Positions 9,279 to 17,516 of a DNA stretch of 64,000 bases are shown here, piece by piece (the first letter of the stretch is position 1; every line of letters starts with the position of its first letter). The stretch spans positions 74,863-138,862 of the forward strand of contig JACKNM010000016.1 in NCBI GenBank assembly GCA_024234875.1. The letters run 5' to 3'. The notes beneath the pieces were generated by a model that was given only the letters and a program-made list of their open reading frames with translations, did no database searches and was not told the DNA's origin. Source of the DNA: Ectothiorhodospiraceae bacterium (GTDB lineage Bacteria; Pseudomonadota; Gammaproteobacteria; HK1). Position numbers and translations under genes: made by a program.

Positions 9279-10349
9279 TCAGAACAGCTCGAGCTGCGCG
9301 CTCGGCACCCGCGGTGGAGTGAATGCGGCGGTGTCCAGGGTCGGCAGGCCCTCGAAGCCGAGACGGCGGTAGGCGACGTCGAATCGCCGCGCGATGAGGT
9401 CCGCCTGTATCCCACGCCCGTGCATCCGCAGCCCGAAATCCGACTGCGACAGTCGCCCCCCGCGCAGGTCGCGGATCCGCGACAGCACCTTGCTCGCGCG
9501 CAGCGGGTAGTGCGCCTCGAGCCAGCCCGTGAACAGCTCCGCGACCTCTCCCGGCAGCCGCAGGACGATGTAGCGCGCGTCGCACGCGCCGTTACCGCGT
9601 GCGGCCTCGAGGATCGCCTCGAGCTCGTGGTCGTTGAGGCCGGGGATCAACGGCGCTGCGAAGACCGATACCGGCACGCCGGCGTCGGCGAGGGTGCGCA
9701 CCGCCCGCAGGCGGCGCTCGGGCGCCGCGGCGCGCGGCTCCATTCGGCGCGCAAGGTCTCGGTCGAGCGTGGTGACCGAGACGTGCACCGTGACCAGGCG
9801 ATGGGCGGCCAGTGCCACGAGGAGGTCGATGTCACGCTCGACCAACGCGGACTTGGTGGTGATGTGCAACGGGTGCCGTGCCTCCAGCAGCACCTCGAGC
9901 AGCTCCCGCGTGACCCGAAGACGCTTCTCCAGCGGCTGGTAGGGGTCGGTGTTGGCACCGAAGGCTATCGGGGCGCAGGCGTAGCCGCGACGGGCGAGCT
10001 CGGTCCGTAGCTGCGCGGCCGCACCCGGCTTGTAGAAGATTCGGCTCTCGAAATCGAGCCCCGGCGAGAGGCCGAGATAGGCGTGTGTCGGCCGCGCGTA
10101 GCAGTAGACGCAGCCGTGCTCGCAGCCGCGGTACGGGTTCACCGAGCGGTCGAACGGGACGTCCGGTGAGTCGTTGAACGACAGCACGGTGCGGCTGTGG
10201 TCGACCTCGACTGTCGTGCGCAGTCGGGGGGCGGGCTCGTCCGCGGTGCCCCAGCCGTCGTCGAAGACCTCGCGCGCGTGCGACTCGAAGCGCCCGCTCG
10301 TGTTCGAGGTCGCGCCGCGGCCCTTGCGTGCCCCGGCTCGCGTCGCCAT
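9279..10349 (-). CDS. PA0069-family radical SAM protein
   Basis: A 356-residue radical SAM enzyme. The [4Fe-4S]-binding motif is CEHGCVYC (Cx3CxxC, about residues 75-82), preceded by the family signature SVNPYRG. It is followed by YARPTHAYLGLSPGLDFE, characteristic of the PA0069/SPL-like group related to spore photoproduct lyase. Radical SAM barrel strands follow, including HITTKSALVERDIDLL and APLIPGLNDHELEAIL. The N-terminus is basic and disordered. The reaction is not known; the relatives suggest nucleic-acid chemistry or repair. It lies 9 bases downstream of rpiA on the same strand. Confidence 0.88.
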   Translation of the reverse strand: MATRAGARKGRGATSNTSGRFESHAREVFDDGWGTADEPAPRLRTTVEVDHSRTVLSFNDSPDVPFDRSVNPYRGCEHGCVYCYARPTHAYLGLSPGLDFESRIFYKPGAAAQLRTELARRGYACAPIAFGANTDPYQPLEKRLRVTRELLEVLLEARHPLHITTKSALVERDIDLLVALAAHRLVTVHVSVTTLDRDLARRMEPRAAAPERRLRAVRTLADAGVPVSVFAAPLIPGLNDHELEAILEAARGNGACDARYIVLRLPGEVAELFTGWLEAHYPLRASKVLSRIRDLRGGRLSQSDFGLRMHGRGIQADLIARRFDVAYRRLGFEGLPTLDTAAFTPPRVPSAQLELF

Positions 10350-10358
10350 CCGCGTGCG

Positions 10359-11015
10359 CTACGCGTGCTCGACGACGCCGCCGGGGGTGGCGACCAGCAG
10401 CAGGTCTGCCGGGCGGCGCGCGAACAGGCCGTTGCACACCGTGCCGACGATGTGGTCGAGCTCGGACTCCAGCGCCACCGGCTCGGTGATCTCGAGCCCG
10501 TGGACGTCGAGGATGACGTTGCCGTTGTCGGTGACGAATCCCTCGCGCAGCACGGGTCGGCCGCCGAGGGCGACCAGCGCGCGGGCGACGTGGCTGCGCG
10601 CCATCGGCACCACCTCCACCGGCAACGCGAATGCGCCGAGGCGGTCGACGAGCTTGCTCTGGTCGACGATGCACACGAAGCGCCTGGATACCGCGGCGAC
10701 GATCTTCTCGCGCGTCAACGCGCCGCCACCGCCCTTGATCAGGTGCAGGTGACGGGTGGCCTCGTCCGCGCCGTCGACATAGATCCCGAGGCTGTCGACG
10801 GCGTTGAGATCGACCAGGGGAATGCCCGCGGCGCGCAGGCGGACGGCGCTCGCCTCGGAGCTCGCGACCGCGCCCTCGACCCGGGGGCGGACCGCGGCCA
10901 GGGCGTCGATGAAGTGGTTGACGGTGCTGCCGGTGCCGACGCCGATGACCTCGCCCGGCGGCAACAGCTCGATGGCGGCCAATGCCGCCGCGCGCTTCAT
11001 CTCGTCCTGGTTCAC
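10359..11015 (-). CDS. rpiA: Ribose-5-phosphate isomerase A
   Basis: A 218-residue enzyme interconverting ribose 5-phosphate and ribulose 5-phosphate in the pentose phosphate pathway. The phosphate-binding GTGSTVNHFI, the catalytic DGADEA segment and the lid KGGGGALTREKIVA are all intact. The start is set at GTG 11015 because the protein then begins (M)NQDEMKRAAALAA, which aligns with the classical N-terminus MTQDELKKAVGWAA; a GTG nine codons upstream is less likely. It is divergent from ilvA, an arrangement also seen in Pseudomonas. Together with tkt in this window it covers part of the non-oxidative pentose phosphate pathway. Confidence 0.93.
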   Translation of the reverse strand: MNQDEMKRAAALAAIELLPPGEVIGVGTGSTVNHFIDALAAVRPRVEGAVASSEASAVRLRAAGIPLVDLNAVDSLGIYVDGADEATRHLHLIKGGGGALTREKIVAAVSRRFVCIVDQSKLVDRLGAFALPVEVVPMARSHVARALVALGGRPVLREGFVTDNGNVILDVHGLEITEPVALESELDHIVGTVCNGLFARRPADLLLVATPGGVVEHA

Positions 11016-11191
11016 GGCATGCTCCGAGGTGCGGGCCACCACGCCGAGGCGGGCAGGAGCGTCGGCGCGCTATTATACGGGGCCGCGGTCGACGGGTGCG
11101 CGCCGTCGGCGGGGACAACGCCCCGGTGTGGTGACGTCGGTCGCCACCGGGGCCGACTCCGAGCCCCACCGCGCCCTCCCAGGAGCCGAAC

Positions 11192-12706
11192 ATGAGCCGC
11201 GAATACCTCGAGCGGATCCTCCGTGCCCCGGTCTATGCGCTCTGCCGCGAGACACCGCTCGATCCCGCGCCGAGGCTGTCGCGCCGCGTGGACAACCGTG
11301 TGCTGCTCAAGCGCGAGGACCTGCAGCCGGTGTTCTCGTTCAAGCTCCGCGGCGCGTACAACAAGCTGCACTCCCTCGGCGCCGAGGAGCGCGCGCGCGG
11401 CGTCATCTGCTCCTCGGCCGGCAATCACGCGCAGGGCGTGGCGATGGCGGCGCGCGCGCTCGGGATTCGTGCGCTCATCGTGATGCCGCAGACCACGCCG
11501 CGCATCAAGGTCGAGGCGGTGGCCGAGCTCGGCGCCGAGATCGTGCTTCACGGCGGCTCCTACGACGAGGCGCGCGAACGGGCCGACGCGCTCGCCGCCG
11601 AGCGCGACATGGTCTTCGTGCATCCGTTCGACGATCCGGAGGTGATCGCGGGCCAGGGCACCATCGCGATGGAGATCCTGCGCCAGCATCCGGCGCCGAT
11701 CGACGCCATCTTCGTGGCGGTCGGCGGCGGTGGCCTGATCACCGGCATCGGGGCCTATGTGAAGGCGCTGTGGCCGCAGGTGAGGATCATCGGTGTCGAG
11801 CCGGAGGACGCGCCGTCGATGCATCACGCGCTCGCCGCCGGGGAGCGGGTGAAGCTCGATCGGGTCGGGATCTTCGCCGACGGCGTGGCGGTGGCCCAGG
11901 TCGGGGTGGAGACCTTCCGGCTGGCCCAGGAGGTGGTCGACGAGGTGATCCTGGTCACCACCGACGAGATCTGCGCAGCGATCAAGGACATCTTCGAGGA
12001 CACGCGCTCGATCGCCGAGCCGGCCGGCGCCCTCGGTGTCGCCGGACTGAAGCGCTACGTCGAGCGCGAGGGCTGGACCGGGCGCACGCTCGTCGCCATC
12101 GACTGCGGCGCCAACATCAACTTCGACCGCCTGCGCCACGTCGCCGAGCGGGCCGAGGTCGGCGAGCAGCGCGAGGCCTTGCTCGCGGTCACCATTCCCG
12201 AGGAGCCCGGCAGCCTGCGCCGATTCTGCGAGCTCCTCGGCGAGCGCTCGATCACCGAGTTCAATTACCGCTACGCCGATCGTCGCGACGCCCACATCTT
12301 CGTCGGCATCGAGCTGCGCGACGGGGCGGCGGAGCGCGCGCAGATCGTGGAGGCGTTGCGTGCCGGTGGCTATCCGGCGCTCGATCTGACCGACGACGAG
12401 ATGGCGAAGCTCCACGTGCGCTACATGGTGGGTGGGCACACCCACGGCGCGGCCGACGAGGTGCTGTATCGGTTCCAGTTCCCCGAGCGCCCGGGCGCGT
12501 TGCTGCGTTTCCTCGCACGGATGGGCCGGCAGTGGAACATCAGCCTCTTCCACTACCGCAACCACGGCTCCGACCACGGGCGGGTGCTGATGGGGCTCCA
12601 GGTCCCGTCCGGGGAGTCGGCCGAGTTCGAGCGGTTTCTCGACGACATCGGGTATCCCTATGTCGAGGAGTCGAGCAATCCGGCCTACCGATTGTTCCTG
12701 AGCTGA
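11192..12706 (+). CDS. ilvA: Threonine ammonia-lyase, biosynthetic
   Basis: A 504-residue PLP enzyme deaminating threonine to 2-oxobutanoate, the first step of isoleucine synthesis. The PLP lysine is in SFKLRGAYN (about residue 53). The SSAGNHAQGVA substrate loop and the GGGGLITGIGAY phosphate-binding glycine loop are present. Two ACT-like regulatory domains occupy about residues 330-500 (EEPGSLRRFCELLG and ERPGALLRFL), so allosteric control by isoleucine/valine is expected. Full length matches the biosynthetic enzyme, not the short catabolic form. The ATG at 11192 follows a CCAGGAG-like ribosome site. Confidence 0.95.
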   Translation: MSREYLERILRAPVYALCRETPLDPAPRLSRRVDNRVLLKREDLQPVFSFKLRGAYNKLHSLGAEERARGVICSSAGNHAQGVAMAARALGIRALIVMPQTTPRIKVEAVAELGAEIVLHGGSYDEARERADALAAERDMVFVHPFDDPEVIAGQGTIAMEILRQHPAPIDAIFVAVGGGGLITGIGAYVKALWPQVRIIGVEPEDAPSMHHALAAGERVKLDRVGIFADGVAVAQVGVETFRLAQEVVDEVILVTTDEICAAIKDIFEDTRSIAEPAGALGVAGLKRYVEREGWTGRTLVAIDCGANINFDRLRHVAERAEVGEQREALLAVTIPEEPGSLRRFCELLGERSITEFNYRYADRRDAHIFVGIELRDGAAERAQIVEALRAGGYPALDLTDDEMAKLHVRYMVGGHTHGAADEVLYRFQFPERPGALLRFLARMGRQWNISLFHYRNHGSDHGRVLMGLQVPSGESAEFERFLDDIGYPYVEESSNPAYRLFLS

Positions 12707-12721
12707 GGCCGTGTCGCTGCC

Positions 12722-12757
12722 GGGGAGAGGCACCGCCTTGCGGCGGAGCCCGTCACC
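12722..12757. repeat. Degenerate copy of the GGGGACTGGC/GCCTGTCCCC palindromic repeat
   Basis: The sequence GGGGAGAGGCACCGCC, a four-base loop, then GGCGGAGCCCGTCACC matches the dispersed intergenic palindrome seen best at 26228-26262 and 43443-43478. It sits between the convergent ilvA and EVE genes. Confidence 0.6.
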
Positions 12758-12844
12758 CTCTGGCCGAGGCGGGCGGAGCCGGTCGCCGACGGGGCGCGGT
12801 GGAGGCAGCCACCGGCGGTGGGGCGATCGGCTCCCCGTCGCGGG

Positions 12845-13303
12845 TCATTCGAGACCCAGGATGTACTCCCACTCGGCATCGGAGACCGGCATCACCGACA
12901 GTCGATTGCCGCGGCGAAGGAGCTGCATGCCGGCGAGCGCGGGCTGCGCCTTGAGCTCGGCCAGGCCGATGGTCCGCGACAGCTTGCGCTCGAGCCTGAC
13001 GTCGACGCAGTACCAGCGCGGATCGTCCGGCGTGCTCTTCGGGTCGTGGTACTTGCTCTCGGGATCGAGCGCGCTCTCGTCGGGGTAGGCCTCGCGCGCG
13101 ACCTTGACGATGCCGACCACCCCGGGCTCGGGGCAGCTCGAGTGGTAGAAGAAGGCGAGGTCACCCTTCTTCATCTCGTCGCGCATCATGTTGCGGGCCT
13201 GGTAGTTGCGCACCCCGTCCCACGGCTCGGTCTTGCGCGGGCGCTTCGCGAGATCGTCGATGCCGAAGACGCTCGGCTCGGACTTCATCAACCAGTAGGC
13301 CAT
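12845..13303 (-). CDS. EVE domain-containing protein
   Basis: A 152-residue single EVE (PUA-like) domain protein, a fold that binds modified nucleobases in DNA or RNA. Typical features are the start MAYWLMKSEPSVF, GVRNYQARNMMRDEMKKGD, the LAFFYHSSCPEPGVVGI strand pair and the C-terminal LSVMPVSDAEWEYIL. The ATG at 13303 is chosen because the domain begins there, with a GGGGG ribosome site just upstream. It lies downstream of the 6S RNA on the same strand. In Escherichia and Pseudomonas that position holds ygfA (5-formyltetrahydrofolate cyclo-ligase), which is absent here. Confidence 0.92.
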   Translation of the reverse strand: MAYWLMKSEPSVFGIDDLAKRPRKTEPWDGVRNYQARNMMRDEMKKGDLAFFYHSSCPEPGVVGIVKVAREAYPDESALDPESKYHDPKSTPDDPRWYCVDVRLERKLSRTIGLAELKAQPALAGMQLLRRGNRLSVMPVSDAEWEYILGLE

Positions 13304-13413
13304 GGGCAACCCCCTGCGAACGATGCCGCCATTCTACGGAATCGGCCGGACGACGGGGATGCGGTGGGATGACGGCGGTGACGTCGATGCGTCACCGCCG
13401 CCGAGAGCTGGAT

Positions 13414-13606
13414 GACGCCATCCGCCTGCGCCGTTGTGAGCCGTGACCCTTGAACCGAAACGGTTCAAGAGGGGGCCTGGCGAGACACATCAGGCTTTCC
13501 GCTGCCATGGCGGACCTGCACAACAGTGTCTCGGGTGGGCTCCCGGGGTCTCGAAATTAGGCTCAAGAGGTGACCGGGCCCACTGACGAACGCGGCAGAC
13601 GACGTC
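13414..13606 (-). ncRNA. ssrS: 6S RNA
   Basis: The gap downstream of zapA on the minus strand holds a 6S RNA. The 3' half contains CTTGAACCGTTTCGGTTCAAG followed by GGTCACGGC, matching the conserved 3' hairpin of gammaproteobacterial 6S RNA. The 5' half has GGGCCCGGTCACCTCTTGAGCC, like the conserved GGCCAGTCCC-TGAGCC block. The termini pair as a 13-bp closing stem (13606-13594 with 13426-13414, three G-U pairs). The resulting length, about 193 bases, is close to the 184 of E. coli. 6S RNA mimics an open promoter and sequesters sigma-70 RNA polymerase in stationary phase. Position next to zapA is the conserved one. Ends are estimated from the stem. Confidence 0.9.
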
Positions 13607-13616
13607 GGAGAGCAGT

Positions 13617-13928
13617 CTAGCTGGTGGGCGATGTGGCGTCGACCGCGCCGCTCACCTTGCGCGCGAGTCTGCGAACCTCGTCACCCATCGTGTCCATCGT
13701 CGCGTGGTTGCGGCTACGCTCCTGCTCGAGCTCGTAGACCAGGTTCAGCGCGGTGATGACCGCCATGCGCTCGGTGCCGAGCACCTTGCCACCGTCACGC
13801 ACCTTGCGCAGCCGCTCGTTGAGCAGGCGTGCCGCCGCCTCGAGGGACTCCTTCTCCTGCGGCGGGCACGAGACCATGTATTCCTTGTCCAGGATCATCA
13901 CGTTGACGGAGACGATCTCGGCGCTCAC
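13617..13928 (-). CDS. zapA: Cell division protein ZapA
   Basis: A 103-residue FtsZ-associated protein that cross-links FtsZ protofilaments at midcell. The N-terminal strand region (EIVSVNVMILDKEYMVSCPP) is the ZapA globular domain; MAVITALNLVYELEQE begins the long C-terminal coiled coil that forms the dimer/tetramer. GTG at 13928 overlaps the TGA of the ZapB-like gene by 4 bases, so translation is coupled. The 6S RNA follows directly, as in other gammaproteobacteria, and probably derives from or shares this transcription unit. Confidence 0.93.
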   Translation of the reverse strand: MSAEIVSVNVMILDKEYMVSCPPQEKESLEAAARLLNERLRKVRDGGKVLGTERMAVITALNLVYELEQERSRNHATMDTMGDEVRRLARKVSGAVDATSPTS

Positions 13929-14161
13929 GTGCCCACCTCCATCGCCTTCAGCCGCGCGATCATGGCCTCGACCCGGGAGCGCGCCAGCTCGGACTTCTCG
14001 ATCAGCGTCGCTCGCTCGGCGATGAGGTTCGCCTGCTGGTCGCGCAGCGCCCGGTTCTCCTCGGCGAGATGGTTGCAGGTGTTGACCAGCCGATCGATGT
14101 AGGCGTCGAGCGCCTTCAGCTCCGCGCGAACGGCCTCGGCGTCGGCAAGTGTCGGATCCAT
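13925..14161 (-). CDS. TIGR02449-type ZapB-like coiled-coil protein
   Basis: A 78-residue, almost entirely alpha-helical coiled coil with heptads of Leu/Ala and many charged residues (YIDRLVNTCNHLAEENRALR, then TLIEKSELARSRVEAMIARL). Small proteins of this type (TIGR02449) occur immediately upstream of zapA in many gammaproteobacteria and resemble ZapB. A role with ZapA in Z-ring stabilisation is therefore inferred from context and shape. ATG at 14161 lies about 60 bases downstream of a strong promoter. Confidence 0.82.
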   Translation of the reverse strand: MDPTLADAEAVRAELKALDAYIDRLVNTCNHLAEENRALRDQQANLIAERATLIEKSELARSRVEAMIARLKAMEVGT

Positions 14162-14228
14162 GGAAACGGCCGTGTTGGGACCAAGCGAGGCGCCCGCAGC
14201 CGGGGTCGGCTGCCTGACGACGGCGGTC

Positions 14229-14257
14229 AATATAGGGTTGGCCCGGAGGAGGGTCAA
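14229..14257 (-). promoter_or_regulatory. Sigma-70 promoter of the zapB-like/zapA/6S unit
   Basis: On the minus strand TTGACC (14257-14252) and TATATT (14234-14229) are separated by exactly 17 bases, close to consensus and striking in such GC-rich DNA. Transcription would start near 14222, giving a leader of about 60 bases before the ATG at 14161. Confidence 0.65.
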
Positions 14258-14346
14258 TGCTGGCGCCGTGTGGTTCCGGCCCCGCGATGGGCGGTGGTAC
14301 CATCGCCCGGCACTTCCCGCCGGCCACACCACTGGTCCCGAGGCGT

Positions 14347-14928
14347 TTGGTCCCCGATTACCACGAATGCGCGAACGCGATGGCGGAGTCCGGCCTCGAC
14401 GCCGAGCCGGCACACGCGCACGGCATGCTGTGCGCGCTGCTCTCGGTGCGGCCGCAGGGCGCGATCGCGCGTTGGCGCGAGGAGCTGGCACTGGCCGCCG
14501 GCACCGCCGCGCCGAGCCCGCGCGCGTCGTCGGTCCTCGACCGTCTGGCGGCGGCGACTCGGGCCAGCCTCGGAGCGGAGGATCTCGGGCGGGCGGTGGA
14601 GTTCACGCCGATGCTGCCGGGTGACGAGGCGCCGCTCGCCGAGCGCGGTCGTGCCCTCGGCCAATGGTGCTCCGGATTCCTCTACGGCCTCGCGCTCGCG
14701 GGCGCCGGCGAGCCCGCGGACCTGCCCGGCGATGCGCCGGAGGTGGTCTCCGATCTCGTCGAGCTGGCGCGCCTCGACCGCGCGCGCGACGTCGCCGACG
14801 AGGAGAGCGAGCGGGCATACTTCGAGCTCGTGGAGTACGTTCGTGTCGGCGTGATGACCGTGTACTCGGAGCTCGCCCGCGCCCGCGCGGGCTCCGGCGG
14901 CGACGACGCACCGCAGACCGAGGAGTGA
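14347..14928 (+). CDS. ygfB: UPF0149 (YgfB/YecA) family protein
   Basis: A UPF0149 protein of about 193 residues. Motifs match YgfB: P-D-Y-HECANAM at the N-terminus, AHAHGMLCALL, then the WCSGFLYGLALAG segment and the C-terminal YVRVGVMTVYSEL helix. TTG at 14347 is selected because the protein then begins at the same place as E. coli YgfB and has its usual length; ATG at 14287 is an alternative. Related YgfB proteins affect gene expression in Pseudomonas, but the molecular role is not settled. It heads the ygfB-pepP-ubiH-ubiI cluster, four bases ahead of pepP. Confidence 0.82.
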   Translation: MVPDYHECANAMAESGLDAEPAHAHGMLCALLSVRPQGAIARWREELALAAGTAAPSPRASSVLDRLAAATRASLGAEDLGRAVEFTPMLPGDEAPLAERGRALGQWCSGFLYGLALAGAGEPADLPGDAPEVVSDLVELARLDRARDVADEESERAYFELVEYVRVGVMTVYSELARARAGSGGDDAPQTEE

Positions 14929-14932
14929 GCCG

Positions 14933-16243
14933 GTGAATCCGAAGGAGTTCGCGCGACGCCGCAAGCGGCTGATGGACGTGATGGGCGAGCAGTCGATCGC
15001 GATCATCCCGACCGCCCCGGTGCGCCAGCGCAATCGCGACGTCGAGCACACGTTCCGGCCCGACAGCGACTTCTACTACCTCACCGGATTTCCCGAGCCG
15101 GAGTCGGTGGCGGCCCTGGTGCCGGGTCGGGAGCAGGGCGAGTTCGTGCTCTTCTGCCGCGAGCGCGATCCCGAGATGGAGCAGTGGAATGGTGCTCGCG
15201 CCGGTCTCGAGGGCGCGTGCGACACCTACCAGGCCGACGACGCGTTCCCGATCTCGGACCTCGACGACATCCTGCCGGGCCTGCTCGAGAACCGGGCCAC
15301 CGTCTACTACGCGATGGGTTATTACCCGGAGTTCGACCAGCGGATGATCCGCTGGGTGAACCGCGTGCGCCAGCGCGCGCGCGCCGGCAAGAGCGTGCCG
15401 GCGGAGTTCGTCGCGCTGGACCAGATCGTCCACGACATGCGGCTGGTGAAGAGCCCGGCCGAGGTGCGGACGATGAAGCAGGCGATGGCGATCACCGCCC
15501 GCGCCCACGAGCGCGCGATGCGGGCCTGCCGGCCGGGGAAGATGGAGTACGAGATCGAGGCCGAGCTCCTCTACGAGTTCTATCGCGGGGGCGGTCGCGA
15601 CTGTGCGTATCCGCCGATCGTCGCCGGCGGCGCGAACGCCTGCGTGCTGCACTACGTCACCAATCGCGATGCGTTGAAGGACGGCGATCTGCTGTTGATC
15701 GACGCCGGCGCCGAGCTCGATTGCTATGCCGCAGACATCACGCGCACCTTTCCGGTCAACGGCAAGTTCACCCGCGAGCAGCGCGCGGTGTACGACATCG
15801 TCCTCGATGCGCAGGAGGCGGCGATCGACAAGGTCCGTCCCGGCAATCACTGGAACGAGCCGCACGAGGCGGCGGTGAAGGTGCTGACCGCGGGCCTGGC
15901 GCATCTCGGTTTGCTCAAGGGGCGCACCCGCACCCTCGTCTCGCAGGAGAAGTACCGCAAGTTCTACATGCACCGCACCGGGCACTGGCTGGGGATGGAC
16001 GTGCACGACGTCGGCGACTATCGCATCGACGGCGAGTGGCGGGTGCTCGAGCCGGGCATGGTGCTGACCGTCGAGCCGGGGCTGTACATCTCGCCGGGCG
16101 ACCGCAAGACGCCCAAGCGCTGGCAGGGCATCGGCATCCGCATCGAGGACGACGTGCTGGTCGGCAAGGACGGTCCGGTGGTGCTCACCGACGCGCCGAA
16201 GGCGGTCGACGACATCGAGGCGATCGTCGGTTCCGGGTCATGA
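14933..16243 (+). CDS. pepP: Xaa-Pro aminopeptidase P
   Basis: A 436-residue M24B metallopeptidase removing N-terminal residues before proline. The N-terminal domain has the creatinase-like DSDFYYLTGFPEPES. The di-manganese site is visible: the Asp pair in LLIDAGAELDCYAADITRTF, the His in HRTGHWLGMDVHDVG, and the Glu residues in TVEPGLYI and IGIRIEDD. Length and motifs match E. coli PepP. Start GTG at 14933 follows the ygfB stop by 4 bases. Position ahead of ubiH is conserved in gammaproteobacteria although no metabolic link is known. Confidence 0.95.
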   Translation: MNPKEFARRRKRLMDVMGEQSIAIIPTAPVRQRNRDVEHTFRPDSDFYYLTGFPEPESVAALVPGREQGEFVLFCRERDPEMEQWNGARAGLEGACDTYQADDAFPISDLDDILPGLLENRATVYYAMGYYPEFDQRMIRWVNRVRQRARAGKSVPAEFVALDQIVHDMRLVKSPAEVRTMKQAMAITARAHERAMRACRPGKMEYEIEAELLYEFYRGGGRDCAYPPIVAGGANACVLHYVTNRDALKDGDLLLIDAGAELDCYAADITRTFPVNGKFTREQRAVYDIVLDAQEAAIDKVRPGNHWNEPHEAAVKVLTAGLAHLGLLKGRTRTLVSQEKYRKFYMHRTGHWLGMDVHDVGDYRIDGEWRVLEPGMVLTVEPGLYISPGDRKTPKRWQGIGIRIEDDVLVGKDGPVVLTDAPKAVDDIEAIVGSGS

Positions 16244-16292
16244 CGCGCGGCCACCGGGCCGAGCGAAGGGCGGGGCGCACGAGCGCGGCGCG

Positions 16293-17516
16293 ATGACGAC
16301 GCACGACACGACGGTCGCGGTGGTGGGTGGCGGGCCGGTGGGCGCGTGCCTGGCCATCGCCCTCGCGCGCGGTGGCGTCGCGGTGACCACGGTCGACGCC
16401 AGCTCGCCCGCGGCCGCGAGCCGCGACCGCGAGCGTCCCATCGCGCTCTCCCACGGCTCGTGCGTGATCCTGAACGCGTTGGGCCTGTGGTCGGCGCTCG
16501 CATCGCACGCGGCGCCGATCCGTACCATCCACGTCGCCGAGCAGGGGCGGCTCGGGACCACCGTCCTGCGCGCCGCGGACCACGATATCGACGCCTTCGG
16601 GCATGTGGTCGATGCGTCGCGGCTCGAGCGCTCGCTCGGCGAGGCGCTGGCGGCGACGGCCGGCGTCCGCGTCCTGCGGCCGGCCACCGTGGTCGACCTC
16701 GAGTCGGGCGAGGGCGACGTCCGTCTCGCGCTGTCCGGTGCCGGCGTCGCGGCGGACGACGCGATCCGCGCACGTCTCGTGGTCGCCGCCGACGGGACCC
16801 GCTCGACGGTGCGCGGGCTCGCCGGAATCGCGGTGCGCGAGCACGACTACGGACAGGTCGCGCTGACCGCGGCGGTGGTGCCCTGCGAGCCGGCGCCCGG
16901 CAGTGCCTTCGAGCGCTTCACCGCCGACGGCCCGCTCGCGCTGCTGCCGCTGACCGGGGGCCGGCACGGCCTGGTATGGACCTTGCCGCCGCAGCGCGCT
17001 CAGGCGCTGGTCGCGGCGCCGGAATCGGCCTTCCTCGCCGCGCTCGGCGCCGCCTTCGGCGGGCGGCTGGGGGGATTCCGCGCGGTGCAATGGCGCGCGC
17101 TGCATCCGCTCGCCATGGTCTCGGCGACGGCGGACGTCCGCGGCCGGGTGGTGCTCGCCGGCAATGCGGCGCGGACCCTGCACCCGGTCGCCGGCCAGGG
17201 CCTCAACCTGGGGCTCCGCGACTGCGCGTGGGTGGCCGAGTCGGTGCTCGACGCGCACCGGCGTGGCATCGACCCCGGTGCCCCGGCGCGGCTCACCGCG
17301 CTGGCCGCGGCACGTCGACCGGACCGGGCCGAGATCGTGGGTGGGACCGACGCCCTGGTGCGGCTGTTCACCGCCCGACTACCGGGTCTCGGAATCGCGC
17401 GCGGCCTGGGGCTCGCGCTGCTCGATCTCGCGCCGCCGCTCAAGCGGCTGCTCGGCCGCCACGCGATGGGTTACGGCCACCCGTCGCCCCGGATGTTGCG
17501 GGGACTCGCGCCGTGA
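16293..17516 (+). CDS. ubiH: 2-octaprenyl-6-methoxyphenol hydroxylase (UbiH)
   Basis: A 407-residue FAD-dependent aromatic hydroxylase of ubiquinone synthesis. The FAD dinucleotide fold is VVGGGPVGACLA near the N-terminus. The second FAD motif is GNAARTLHPVAGQGLNLGLRD (about residues 288-308; UbiH-type GN instead of GD), and VVAADGTRS is the DG motif. The order pepP-ubiH-ubiI supports the assignment to UbiH. The start at ATG 16293 leaves 49 bases after pepP. The stop overlaps the GTG of the next gene by 4 bases. Confidence 0.9.
   Translation: MTTHDTTVAVVGGGPVGACLAIALARGGVAVTTVDASSPAAASRDRERPIALSHGSCVILNALGLWSALASHAAPIRTIHVAEQGRLGTTVLRAADHDIDAFGHVVDASRLERSLGEALAATAGVRVLRPATVVDLESGEGDVRLALSGAGVAADDAIRARLVVAADGTRSTVRGLAGIAVREHDYGQVALTAAVVPCEPAPGSAFERFTADGPLALLPLTGGRHGLVWTLPPQRAQALVAAPESAFLAALGAAFGGRLGGFRAVQWRALHPLAMVSATADVRGRVVLAGNAARTLHPVAGQGLNLGLRDCAWVAESVLDAHRRGIDPGAPARLTALAAARRPDRAEIVGGTDALVRLFTARLPGLGIARGLGLALLDLAPPLKRLLGRHAMGYGHPSPRMLRGLAP

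Noticed and set aside
10804..12954. Long open frames on both strands overlapping ilvA and similar antisense frames elsewhere
   Set aside because: They are a by-product of very high GC with biased third positions. They are Arg/Ala/Gly/Pro-rich, lack domains and lie fully over well-supported genes.
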